A DNA stretch of 36,215 nucleotides, taken from Caproiciproducens sp. MSJ-32 (GTDB lineage Bacteria > Bacillota > Clostridia > Clostridiales > Clostridiaceae). The translations under genes were made by a program, and so were the position numbers. The notes beneath the pieces are model-generated. The model was given only the letters and a program-made list of their open reading frames with translations. It was not told where the DNA came from and did no database searches. Each line of letters begins with the position of its first letter. The stretch's first letter is position 1. Below, piece by piece: positions 1 to 7,019 of the stretch. The stretch is taken from positions 1 to 36,215 of the forward strand of contig NZ_JAHLPS010000010.1 of NCBI RefSeq assembly GCF_018918055.1. Direction: 5' to 3'.

Positions 1-97
1 CGAACTTATCTGCTCCTGCATGGCATACTGGACATTCAGCTGGTGCTGCTTCTCCTTCATAAACATATCCACAAATTGTACATACAAACTTCTTCAT
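1..97 (-). CDS. Reverse-rubrerythrin / NADH peroxidase-type protein, N-terminal rubredoxin domain (partial)
   Basis: The reverse complement reads [19 protein letters not shown] and continues with [12 protein letters not shown] to the window edge. CxxCGY and CPVCHAG form the two halves of a rubredoxin Fe(SCys)4 site, unusually close together because the intervening loop is short. A rubredoxin domain at the very N-terminus with this short loop is typical of clostridial reverse rubrerythrins (NADH-dependent peroxide reductases); a rubredoxin-fused flavoprotein is the alternative. The gene runs off the left edge, so the diiron domain cannot be checked. ATG is at 95-97, with an AGGAGGT site (104-110) six bases upstream. 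The promoter just upstream carries PerR-box-like sequence, which fits a peroxide-defence role. Confidence 0.8.
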   Translation of the reverse strand, partial: MKKFVCTICGYVYEGEAAPAECPVCHAGADKF

Positions 98-175
98 AAT
101 TTTACCTCCTATAATTTAATATCACTATATAAAAATTTATTTAATTAGGAATTTCTTTTCTTCACAAATCCTTAA

Positions 176-215
176 TTACAATAATTATTATATAATAATT
201 ATTATTAGTTGTAAA
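176..215 (-). promoter_or_regulatory. SigmaA-type promoter overlapped by two PerR-box-like operators
   Basis: On the minus strand TTTACA (210-215), a 17-nt spacer and TATAAT (187-192) form a near-consensus promoter for the rubredoxin-domain peroxidase gene. TTACAATAATTATTA (176-190) matches the PerR box TTATAATnATTATAA at all but two defined positions. A second, overlapping-by-one-base copy lies at 190-204, also with two mismatches. Together they cover the -10 and most of the spacer, where a repressor would block polymerase. Known: PerR represses rubrerythrin-type genes in clostridia. Inferred: the same applies here. AT-richness makes chance matches easier. Confidence 0.6.
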
Positions 216-235
216 GTCTTTTGTAAAAAAACTTC

Positions 236-275
236 AAAAAAATAGTTAATTCTAGAAATTATCTAGAACTAACTA
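236..275 (-). terminator. Terminator of the iron/cobalamin ABC operon
   Basis: Arms 243-256 and 262-275 pair over 14 bp (one G-U on the minus-strand RNA) around a 5-nt loop, followed on the minus strand by seven U (242-236). It sits directly after the ATPase stop codon. Confidence 0.85.
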
Positions 276-277
276 AA

Positions 278-1033
278 CTACTTCCAATTTTCCAAGCTAT
301 TTATCATAAAGTGTCTTACATTAATATCATAGGTCTTTTCCAAAGCTCTACTATTTAAAACTTCCTTTGGGCTTCCATCTTTTCTTATCTTTCCCTCATT
401 AATAAGAATAACTCTATCTGCAAAGCTATAAACTAAATTTAAATCATGTAAAACAGCTAAAACTATCTTATTTTTTTCATTAGCCCAAGTTTTTATATAA
501 TTTAAAATTTCTAGTTGATATTTTAAATCTAAATGATTAGTTGGCTCATCTAATAGAAGCACTAAAGGATCTTGAGCAAAAGCTTGCGCTAAAAATACCC
601 TTTGAAGCTCACCGCCTGATAATTCATTAATAAAATTATCTTTTAAAGTTTGTAGGCCAACAATTTTTATACTCTCTTCTATAATTAATTTATCCTTTTC
701 ACTTAAAGTAGAAAAAGGACCCCTTAGATATGGATATCTTCCTAACGCAACACTTTCATACACTGTATAAGGAAATTCACTATTATAATTTTGAGTTAAA
801 ATTGCAATTTTTTTTGATAATTTCTTTCTATTAAAAGATTTTATATCTTTTCCTTCTATTAGTACTTTTCCCTTAAAAGGAATAAGATTAGCAATAACTT
901 TAAACAAAGTACTCTTCCCACTTCCATTAGGACCAACTATACAAATTCTTTTATTGTCCTTTATTCTTAAATTAATGTCTTTTATAACATCTCTACCTCT
1001 ATATCCAGCATAAACATTTTTTAAATCTATCAT
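278..1033 (-). CDS. Iron-complex/cobalamin ABC transporter, ATP-binding protein (FecE/BtuD type)
   Basis: A 251-residue ATPase that would power import by the FecCD-type permease encoded just upstream. Visible motifs: Walker A GPNGSGKST (34-42), Q-loop Gln81, ABC signature LSGGELQR (138-145), Walker B VLLLDEP with catalytic Glu (158-164), the D-loop NHLD, and an H-loop His in VLHDLN. The full length and motif spacing are normal for the FhuC/FecE/BtuD subfamily. Its ATG is 4 bases after the permease stop, so it is the last gene of a four-gene minus-strand operon ending in the 236-275 terminator. The substrate cannot be fixed from sequence: ferric siderophore, haem or cobalamin are all possible. 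No cobalamin riboswitch is visible. Confidence 0.93.
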   Translation of the reverse strand: MIDLKNVYAGYRGRDVIKDINLRIKDNKRICIVGPNGSGKSTLFKVIANLIPFKGKVLIEGKDIKSFNRKKLSKKIAILTQNYNSEFPYTVYESVALGRYPYLRGPFSTLSEKDKLIIEESIKIVGLQTLKDNFINELSGGELQRVFLAQAFAQDPLVLLLDEPTNHLDLKYQLEILNYIKTWANEKNKIVLAVLHDLNLVYSFADRVILINEGKIRKDGSPKEVLNSRALEKTYDINVRHFMINSLENWK

Positions 1034-1037
1034 TTAA

Positions 1038-2069
1038 TCACCTTTTTTTCAAATATAAATATGTAAAAAATGGAGCACCTATTATAGCAGTTACAGCTCC
1101 TACTGGCAGTTCTACAGGAATTAGAATAGTACGTGAAATTAAATCTGCAATTACCATTAACATTCCTCCTAAAATAGCAGACATTGGAATCACATAGGAA
1201 TGCTTTGAACCAACTAACTTTCTTGTTAGATGAGGGGCTATCAAATCCACAAAGCCAATTGTTCCTCCTATGGCAACAGAAGCTCCAGTCAATACTGCTA
1301 CCAATAGAAATAAACGCTTTTTAACCTTATCAGTTTCAACTCCCATTGCCCTTGCATTCTCTTCTCCAAAGGTTAATATATCTAATTCCCTTAAGTAAAA
1401 GCTTATTCCAAATAATCCAAATATAAAGAAAGGCACACTTAATTTAAAATATCTCCAACTTTTCATTGAAAAAGAACCCATCTGCCATAAAATTGCCCCT
1501 GTAATATCTTTTGTATATAATGCAGTTACTATTGTTAATATTGCATTTAAAAATAAAGATATAACCATGCCAAATAATATTATTGTATTATTTGATAAAG
1601 ATCCATCTATCATATTTGCAAAACTTATTACTAAAATTATAGTTAATAAACTGCATCCAAAACCAACAACTGTCATAGATAAATTTCCCAAAATCGGTAT
1701 ATACATTCCTGAAACCACCAATATCCCCACACCAAGAGAAGCTCCCGAAGATATTCCAAGAGTATAAGGAGACGCTAATGGATTTTTCAAAATTGATTGA
1801 ACTACTGCTCCGCTTGCTGATAAAGCAGCTCCTACAATAAAAGCTAATAATACTCTAGGAAACCTTACATTCCAGATTATAGATATATCTTTGCTTTCAA
1901 TATTGTTATTTATATTTGAATTAATAATTTTATTAAGAATAATTGAAAATATATTGCTAATTTTAATATCTGAACTTCCAACTGAAAGCGCAATAAAAAT
2001 TAAAATGAAAGATAGTATAATAGTAAATATAATTAAAAACTTTCTTTTATATAGCTTACTTATACTCAT
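1038..2069 (-). CDS. Iron-complex/cobalamin ABC transporter permease (FecCD family)
   Basis: A strongly hydrophobic protein with about nine or ten membrane segments. FecCD signatures include WNVRFPRVLLAFIVGAALS near the N-terminus, the segment GASVAIGGTIGFVDLIAPHL and the C-terminal motif ELPVGAVTAIIGAPFF. It would form the homodimeric channel for the lipoprotein-delivered substrate. Start choice: the longest frame begins with TTG at 2090, but ATG at 2069 (MSISKLYKRK) gives a conventional positive N-terminus and has AGAGG upstream, although the spacing is long (about 12 nt). This start overlaps the end of the binding-protein gene by 14 bases, suggesting translational coupling. About 343 residues, normal for the family. 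Confidence 0.9.
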   Translation of the reverse strand: MSISKLYKRKFLIIFTIILSFILIFIALSVGSSDIKISNIFSIILNKIINSNINNNIESKDISIIWNVRFPRVLLAFIVGAALSASGAVVQSILKNPLASPYTLGISSGASLGVGILVVSGMYIPILGNLSMTVVGFGCSLLTIILVISFANMIDGSLSNNTIILFGMVISLFLNAILTIVTALYTKDITGAILWQMGSFSMKSWRYFKLSVPFFIFGLFGISFYLRELDILTFGEENARAMGVETDKVKKRLFLLVAVLTGASVAIGGTIGFVDLIAPHLTRKLVGSKHSYVIPMSAILGGMLMVIADLISRTILIPVELPVGAVTAIIGAPFFTYLYLKKR

Positions 2070-2973
2070 TTGGATAAATCGCCTCTGCAATCTCTTTTAA
2101 AGCCTTTATTACATTATGAGAAGGTCTTGATGAAGCATTAGTATCTATCATATAAACATCATTATTTTTAATAGCTGTAATTACTTCCCAACCTTCTCTG
2201 CTTTTTATATCGTCAACTGCTTTAACACCACTTAAACTTGGAAAATTTGTTAAAATAACATCTGGATTAGCCTCTATAATTGCCTCTGGCGAAGGTGAAA
2301 TCCAAAACTTCTCACCTTTAAATATATTTTCAGCCCCTACAAGCTCTATCATCTCATTTAAAAAAGTCTCACTTCCAAAACTATATAACTGAGTACCATA
2401 ACCAATTTCAAAATAAACCTTTTTCTTTTTTGAAATCTTACTTCCAATTTTTCTTATGTGCTCAATTTCTTTCTCCATATTATTAATTACTTCAAGCCCC
2501 TTTTCCTCCCTGCCTGTTATCTCTGCTATTAGACTAATATCTTTATATATTCCTTCTAAGCTATTACTGCTTGGAATATTAACTACCGTTATTTCTGCAT
2601 CCTCAATTAACTTTAACTTATCTTTAGTATCTAAAGCAAGATTAGCAGAGCTAATAATAATATCTGGTTCTAAGGATATTATTGTTTCAATATCAGGGTT
2701 TAAAAAATCTATTTTAATAAAATCTTCATCTATCCCTTCAACATCGCTTGAGTAGGTATCTACAGCAACTAATTTATCTTTAAGACCTAATTCTATTAAT
2801 ATTTCAGTATTAGAGGGTGATGTTGATATTATTCTTTCTATTTTATTGGGTAATGTAATTTTATTTCCCTCCCTATCTATAATTTCCTTATTATTTTTTG
2901 AACATCCTGAAATGATAATTAAAGATAATAAAATCCCAAAAATTACTGATAATCCTTTAATTCTATTCTTCAT
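2056..2973 (-). CDS. Iron-complex/cobalamin ABC transporter substrate-binding lipoprotein
   Basis: A 305-residue extracytoplasmic binding protein. Residues 1-24 form a lipoprotein signal with lipobox ISGC, Cys24 being the lipidated residue. The mature part follows the BtuF/FhuD plan: IERIISTSPSNTEILIELGL is the usual start of the first lobe, then IISLEPDIIISS, a long connecting helix near the middle, and a second lobe with GGE-like FKGEKFWISPSPEAIIEANP. The ATG overlaps the rluF-type stop as ATGA (2970-2973), so it is translated directly after that gene. Cobalamin and ferric-complex binders are hard to tell apart in this family, and I do not assign the ligand. Confidence 0.9.
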   Translation of the reverse strand: MKNRIKGLSVIFGILLSLIIISGCSKNNKEIIDREGNKITLPNKIERIISTSPSNTEILIELGLKDKLVAVDTYSSDVEGIDEDFIKIDFLNPDIETIISLEPDIIISSANLALDTKDKLKLIEDAEITVVNIPSSNSLEGIYKDISLIAEITGREEKGLEVINNMEKEIEHIRKIGSKISKKKKVYFEIGYGTQLYSFGSETFLNEMIELVGAENIFKGEKFWISPSPEAIIEANPDVILTNFPSLSGVKAVDDIKSREGWEVITAIKNNDVYMIDTNASSRPSHNVIKALKEIAEAIYPNEYK

Positions 2974-3674
2974 AGTTTATCCACCTTTTTTGATATTAAT
3001 ATTATTAAATTATTAATTTCTTCTTCTGGTATTTTTATATACTTCCCCGTTTCTATTCCATCAAGTTTTATATTTAGTATTCTTATTCTTTTAAGTTCTA
3101 AAACCTTATATCCAAGAGCTTTACACATCCTCCTAATTTGCCTATTAAGTCCTTGAGTTAAAATTATTTTAAAAATATTTTTATCTATTTTTTCTACAAT
3201 ACAAGGCCTTGTTGTAGTATCTAGAATTTTCACTTCCCTAGACATTCTTAATAAAAATTCTTCATTTATTTCTTTATCTACTCTTACTATATATTCTTTC
3301 TCATGATAATTATCTGAAAATAATATTTTATTAGCAAGTTCTCCATCATTAGTCATAATAATAAGTCCTTCAGAATCCTTATCTAATCTCCCAACAGGAA
3401 AGATATATTCTGGATAGCTTAAATAATTAATTATATTGTTTACTTTATCATTAGCAGCAGTACATACTATACCTCTTGGCTTATTAAAAGCTAAATATAT
3501 TTTTTCTTTAGGAGTAACTTTCTTTCCATCTAATAAGATTTCATCGCTTTCTTCTACCCATTGACCCTTCACACAGATAATACCATTAACTTTTATTCTT
3601 CCTTCTTCAATTAACCTATTAGTTTCTTTTCTTGAACAATATCCATAATTGCTCAATAATTTATTAATCCTCAA
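2970..3674 (-). CDS. rluF: 23S rRNA pseudouridine synthase, RsuA/RluF family
   Basis: A 234-residue enzyme converting a specific uridine in rRNA to pseudouridine. An N-terminal S4 RNA-binding domain (about 1-50, MRINKLLSNYGYCSRKE) is followed by the catalytic domain with PVGRLDKDSEGLIIMTNDG, where Asp98 is the expected nucleophile, and by the RluF-like stretch LTQGLNRQIRRMCKALGY. This tail favours RluF (U2604 of 23S rRNA) over RsuA or RluB, but the target site is inferred. It is the first gene of an operon that continues through ATGA overlap into an ABC importer, an unusual pairing. I found no convincing promoter in the 150 bases shared with the divergent amylase gene. Confidence 0.85.
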   Translation of the reverse strand: MRINKLLSNYGYCSRKETNRLIEEGRIKVNGIICVKGQWVEESDEILLDGKKVTPKEKIYLAFNKPRGIVCTAANDKVNNIINYLSYPEYIFPVGRLDKDSEGLIIMTNDGELANKILFSDNYHEKEYIVRVDKEINEEFLLRMSREVKILDTTTRPCIVEKIDKNIFKIILTQGLNRQIRRMCKALGYKVLELKRIRILNIKLDGIETGKYIKIPEEEINNLIILISKKVDKL

Positions 3675-3763
3675 ATTTTATTATCCTTTCTTTTTTAACT
3701 TCATTCTTTATTCTAATTTATTTTCTTACTTTTGTACATTTATACAAATTTAAAATTAATAAA

Positions 3764-3792
3764 TTGTTACTCTCAGTAATATATGCTAAATT
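3764..3792 (+). promoter_or_regulatory. Possible promoter of the alpha-amylase gene
   Basis: TTGTTA (3764-3769), a 17-nt spacer and TAAATT (3787-3792) lie 34 bases upstream of the amylase ATG. The -10 is poor, so this is tentative. AGGAGG (3814-3819) provides a strong ribosome site. Confidence 0.35.
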
Positions 3793-3825
3793 CAAATTAT
3801 ATCTAATATTTTAAGGAGGGAATTT

Positions 3826-5499
3826 ATGAGTAGGAAGAAACTTCTTTATTCATCTACGGCTATTATAACACTGATAATCTTAATATTTTCATTAATTTTC
3901 AATAATGAAGATTTTGAAACTAAACCTTTTTCTTGGGACAATGTAAGTCTTTATTTTGTAATGACTGATAGATTTTATGATGGAGACAAATCAAATAATA
4001 ATTCTTATGGCAGAGTAAATATAGATGATAAAGGCTCAACAGTTGGTACATTTCATGGCGGAGATATTAAAGGTTTAATTCAAAAATTAAAGGAAGGATA
4101 TTTTAATGATTTAGGTATTAATGCAATTTGGATAACTTCACCGGTAGAACAAATTCATGGATTTGTATCCGGAGATGCACAGAATTCCTTTGATCATTAT
4201 GGTTATCATGGCTACTATGCTCTTGATTGGACTAGTATAGATAAAAATATAGGAACAGTCGAAGAAATGCGAGAATTCGTGGATTTAGCTCATTCAAAGG
4301 GAATTAGAGTTGTATTAGATGTTGTTCTTAATCATACCGGCTATGCCAATAAAGCAGATATGGATGAATATAATTATGGAGAAGGTAAATGGGAAAATTG
4401 GTGGGGGAAGGATTGGATAAGAGTTGACCTGCCTGGATATGATAAAGGATCTACTGACGATATCAGCATGAATTTGTCCGGTCTTCCTGATATAAGAAGC
4501 GAAGAAGTAAAAGGAGTAGATATACCACCAATATTAAAAACTAAATGGGAAAAAGATTCAAAAGAAAATAATGATCCTTGGATAATTCCTGCAGCTAAAA
4601 AATATAGAAAAAATTTAAATATACCTCCAATTGAATATATTATTAACTGGCATTCTGCTTGGGTTGAAGAATTTGGAATAGATGGATTTAGGTGCGATAC
4701 TACTAAACATATAGAAGTAGAACATTGGAAAAAGCTTAAGGATAAATGTAATGAAGCTCTAAAAACCTGGCGAAAGAACAATCCTAATAGTCCTGGTTCT
4801 CAATGGAGTGATGATTTTTGGATGACAGGAGAAGTTTTCGGCCAGGGCTTGGAAAAAAACCACTACTATGATAATGGCTTTGATTCAATTATTAATTTTA
4901 AATTTCCTAAGGGTGACAACTTAGATTCCCTTGAAAAAATTTATTCAGAATACTCAAGCAAAATAAACTCTGATCCAAATTTTAATGTCCTTAGCTATAT
5001 ATCTTCTCATGATACTGGAATGACAAGGGGTAATATGATTAATTTAGGAACTAAACTTTTATTAGCTCCTGGAGGAATTGAAATTTACTATGGTGATGAA
5101 ACAAACCGTAAGCCTTCAACAAATACTATTACTACTGCCAAAGACCAGCCTTCAAGATCAGATATGAACTGGGATAATATAGACAAGGAAGTATTAAAAC
5201 ATTGGCAAAAGCTTGGTCAATTTAGAAGAAATCATCTTGCTATTGGTGCAGGCGATCATAAAAAACTTCAAGATTATCCTTATGCCTTCAGTAGAATTTA
5301 TAAAAATGATAACTTTGAAGATAAAGTTGTAATTATCCCTTATGTTGAGGAAGAAGTCACAATCGATGTTTCATCTATTTTTGAAGAAGGTGCCGAGGTT
5401 AGGGATTTCTACTCAGGCAATAAAACAAAAGTTAAAAATGGTCTAGTTAGTTTTAAAGCTTCAAAAAATAATATAATTTTAATTGAATTGATGGAATAA
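3826..5499 (+). CDS. Membrane-anchored alpha-amylase, GH13, MalS-like
   Basis: A 557-residue GH13 enzyme expected to cleave alpha-1,4-glucans outside the membrane. Residues 8-26 form a hydrophobic signal or anchor without a clear cleavage site or lipobox. The catalytic barrel shows DVVLNH (165-170), GFRCDTTKH with nucleophile Asp291, GEVFGQG with acid/base Glu336, and SSHDTG with Asp396. Wording such as SLYFVMTDRFYDGD, VGTFHGGDIKGL, PVEQIHGF and WWGKDWIRVDLPGYD closely follows E. coli periplasmic alpha-amylase MalS as I remember it, so GH13_19-type is likely. It lacks MalS's longer N-terminal region. Family knowledge suggests endo-acting cleavage of maltodextrins. The next gene downstream is a small unknown protein; the neighbours give no sugar operon. 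Confidence 0.92.
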   Translation: MSRKKLLYSSTAIITLIILIFSLIFNNEDFETKPFSWDNVSLYFVMTDRFYDGDKSNNNSYGRVNIDDKGSTVGTFHGGDIKGLIQKLKEGYFNDLGINAIWITSPVEQIHGFVSGDAQNSFDHYGYHGYYALDWTSIDKNIGTVEEMREFVDLAHSKGIRVVLDVVLNHTGYANKADMDEYNYGEGKWENWWGKDWIRVDLPGYDKGSTDDISMNLSGLPDIRSEEVKGVDIPPILKTKWEKDSKENNDPWIIPAAKKYRKNLNIPPIEYIINWHSAWVEEFGIDGFRCDTTKHIEVEHWKKLKDKCNEALKTWRKNNPNSPGSQWSDDFWMTGEVFGQGLEKNHYYDNGFDSIINFKFPKGDNLDSLEKIYSEYSSKINSDPNFNVLSYISSHDTGMTRGNMINLGTKLLLAPGGIEIYYGDETNRKPSTNTITTAKDQPSRSDMNWDNIDKEVLKHWQKLGQFRRNHLAIGAGDHKKLQDYPYAFSRIYKNDNFEDKVVIIPYVEEEVTIDVSSIFEEGAEVRDFYSGNKTKVKNGLVSFKASKNNIILIELME

Positions 5500-5525
5500 A
5501 ATAAGAAGAATTTTTTATTTTATTA
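5494..5525 (+). other. A/T-only hairpin between amylase and small gene
   Basis: AATAAAATAA (5495-5504) can pair with TTATTTTATT (5515-5524) across a 10-nt loop. With no G-C pairs it is a weak terminator at best and may allow read-through into the 54-residue gene. Confidence 0.3.
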
Positions 5526-5571
5526 TGCAAATACTATATCTGAATTCTATTGTAAGAAAGGATGATAAGTA

Positions 5572-5736
5572 ATGCCAAAAGATAGCCAACCAGATAATAA
5601 ATATGCTCGTATGGCAAAATGCAATTTTCAAACACCAATAACTGATGAAGAAGGAAAAAATCATAATAGAACCAGAAAAAAACAATCTATTGAAAAAGAA
5701 GGTTTCCAAAGTCAACATATAAACAAGGAAGGATAA
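5572..5736 (+). CDS. Small basic hypothetical protein (54 aa)
   Basis: I do not recognise this protein. ATG at 5572 is preceded by AAGAAAGGA (5554-5562) at 9 bases, and the frame ends at TAA 5734-5736, just before a strong terminator. The product begins MPKDSQPDNKYARMAKCNF and ends SQHINKEG. It is highly hydrophilic, rich in Lys, Asn, Glu and Gln, has one Cys, and shows no signal peptide or membrane segment. It looks intrinsically disordered, or like a small sporulation or cytoplasmic protein, but no function can be assigned. Good ribosome site, intact frame and dedicated terminator support a real gene. The antiparallel open frame at 5515-5718 is treated as its shadow. Confidence 0.65.
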   Translation: MPKDSQPDNKYARMAKCNFQTPITDEEGKNHNRTRKKQSIEKEGFQSQHINKEG

Positions 5737-5750
5737 AAATTATTTATATA

Positions 5751-5790
5751 AAAAGGAATGTTATATCTTCCATAACATTCCTTTTATTAT
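5751..5790 (+). terminator. Terminator after the 54-aa gene
   Basis: A perfect 14-bp stem (5751-5764 with 5772-5785) and 7-nt loop are followed by an AU-rich tail. It ends the amylase/small-gene transcript. Confidence 0.85.
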
Positions 5791-5830
5791 TAATTTAAGT
5801 TATATTTTTTACTCCTAATTAATTTTAACT

Positions 5831-5857
5831 AAGCAAAATGATTTCTAAATTTTGCTT
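5831..5857 (-). terminator. Weak hairpin after HAD phosphatase gene
   Basis: AAGCAAAAT (5831-5839) pairs with ATTTTGCTT (5849-5857), a 9-bp stem located 14 bases past the minus-strand stop. The downstream U-tract is interrupted, so termination efficiency is uncertain. Confidence 0.45.
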
Positions 5858-5870
5858 TATTTAAATACTA

Positions 5871-6707
5871 TTACGCTGTATATTCTTCATCTTCCTCAAT
5901 TGTTGATAGTCTTTTAACATTGTTACTTAATGCTATCTCCTTTATGGTATCCACTACTCCATTTTCATTATTACTCTTTGTTATAAATCTAGATACTTTT
6001 TTTAAGTCCTTATGGGCATTTTCCATAGCAAAGCTATAATAAGCACTTTCCATCATTTCTACATCATTAAGATAATCCCCAAATACCATTGTTTCTTGGT
6101 ACTTAATTTTTAGTAACTCTTGAATTTTTCTTACAGCAAATCCCTTATTCGCATTTTTATTAGTTATATCAAGCCAAATCTTACCTGAAACAGCAATTTT
6201 AGCTTTATTCATATACTCTTTATAATATTTCAAACTATTATTTTCTGAACCTGAGAAGTCACAAATTGCCACCTTTAAAATTTCATCCTCAACCTTAGTT
6301 AGATCATCTACTACTGAATATCTAGCATAATACTTTTCTGTTTCCTTAATTAATCTTGGATCTATATTTTCTATATAAGCTCCTTTTTTTCCGCATAATA
6401 TAGGAAAAGTATTTTCTATCTTTCTTCCTATCATTATTACTTCCATTGCAATTTCTCTATCTAAGGAATTTACAATAAGTTCTTTTCCTTTATATACAAC
6501 ATAAGTTCCATTTTCGGCTATAAAAAGCATATTTTCCTTTACTTTATCGAATCTATCTAGAAGATTATAATATTGCCTCCCACTTGCTGCTCCGAAAATT
6601 ATTTTTTTATTTAATAACTTTTCAAAGGTAGGATAAAATTCCTCATTAATCTCATTCTTATCATTTAATAAAGTACCATCCATATCTGATAAAATCAATT
6701 TAATCAT
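5871..6707 (-). CDS. Cof-type HAD-IIB sugar-phosphate phosphatase
   Basis: A 278-residue cytoplasmic phosphatase of the Cof/YidA group. The motifs are complete: DMDGTLLND with nucleophile Asp8 and general acid Asp10, a motif II region GAASGRQ, a motif III Lys in the Cof-type cap region, and GDYLNDVEMM as motif IV binding Mg2+. The large C2B cap lies between motifs II and III. Family members hydrolyse small phosphate esters such as sugar phosphates, FMN or PLP; the substrate here is unknown. A GGAGTG ribosome site precedes the ATG. The acidic tail EEDEEYTA extends slightly beyond the usual end. It appears monocistronic. Confidence 0.88.
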   Translation of the reverse strand: MIKLILSDMDGTLLNDKNEINEEFYPTFEKLLNKKIIFGAASGRQYYNLLDRFDKVKENMLFIAENGTYVVYKGKELIVNSLDREIAMEVIMIGRKIENTFPILCGKKGAYIENIDPRLIKETEKYYARYSVVDDLTKVEDEILKVAICDFSGSENNSLKYYKEYMNKAKIAVSGKIWLDITNKNANKGFAVRKIQELLKIKYQETMVFGDYLNDVEMMESAYYSFAMENAHKDLKKVSRFITKSNNENGVVDTIKEIALSNNVKRLSTIEEDEEYTA

Positions 6708-6757
6708 TAATTAATCACTCCAGTATTTTTAATAATTACTTATCTCAAGTTATTATT

Positions 6758-6785
6758 AACATAATTTTTATGCAAACAATATCAA
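6758..6785 (-). promoter_or_regulatory. Possible promoter of HAD phosphatase gene
   Basis: Minus-strand TTGATA (6780-6785), 16-nt spacer, TATGTT (6758-6763), about 50 bases before the start codon. The -35 lies in one arm of an 8-bp inverted repeat. Confidence 0.4.
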
Positions 6786-6908
6786 TTATTATTTTCTGTT
6801 GATATTAATTATTATTTAATACCATTATAACTGAATATACTTTCTTTTTCAATGTAGGGTTTTTCCAAACTTTTATTTCTATACACCTTTATTTTTTTCT
6901 TTCCTTAG

Positions 6909-6937
6909 TTTACAATTAAAAGTAAAACTAGCATATT
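6909..6937 (+). promoter_or_regulatory. Possible promoter of glnS
   Basis: TTTACA (6909-6914), 17-nt spacer, CATATT (6932-6937), leaving a leader of roughly 75 bases. The -10 is imperfect. Confidence 0.4.
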
Positions 6938-7019
6938 ATTATGCAATTATGTACATAATTTTAGTAATTCATAATATTATCTTATAAAAAAATATAATTC
7001 ATATAGGAGAGGTAATTAT

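Larger units (their letters stand above)
6708..7019. other. Divergent intergenic region between HAD gene and glnS
   Basis: It has no open frame of note. It contains a possible minus-strand promoter (6758-6785), a possible plus-strand promoter (6909-6937), and an inverted repeat AATATCAA/TTGATATT (6778-6785 and 6799-6806) overlapping the minus -35. No T-box was seen upstream of glnS. Confidence 0.5.

Noticed and set aside
2974-3825. Cobalamin riboswitch or Fur box controlling the ABC importer
   Set aside because: The importer follows rluF by ATGA overlap, and neither the overlap region nor the intergenic region before rluF shows a B12-box or a convincing Fur site.
5515-5718. Minus-strand open frame of 67 codons
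   Set aside because: It is antiparallel to the better-supported 54-residue gene, has no ribosome site and consists of low-complexity hydrophobic sequence.
6708-7019. T-box or riboswitch upstream of glnS
   Set aside because: No GGTGGNACCGCG-like sequence and no terminator/antiterminator pair were found in the leader.
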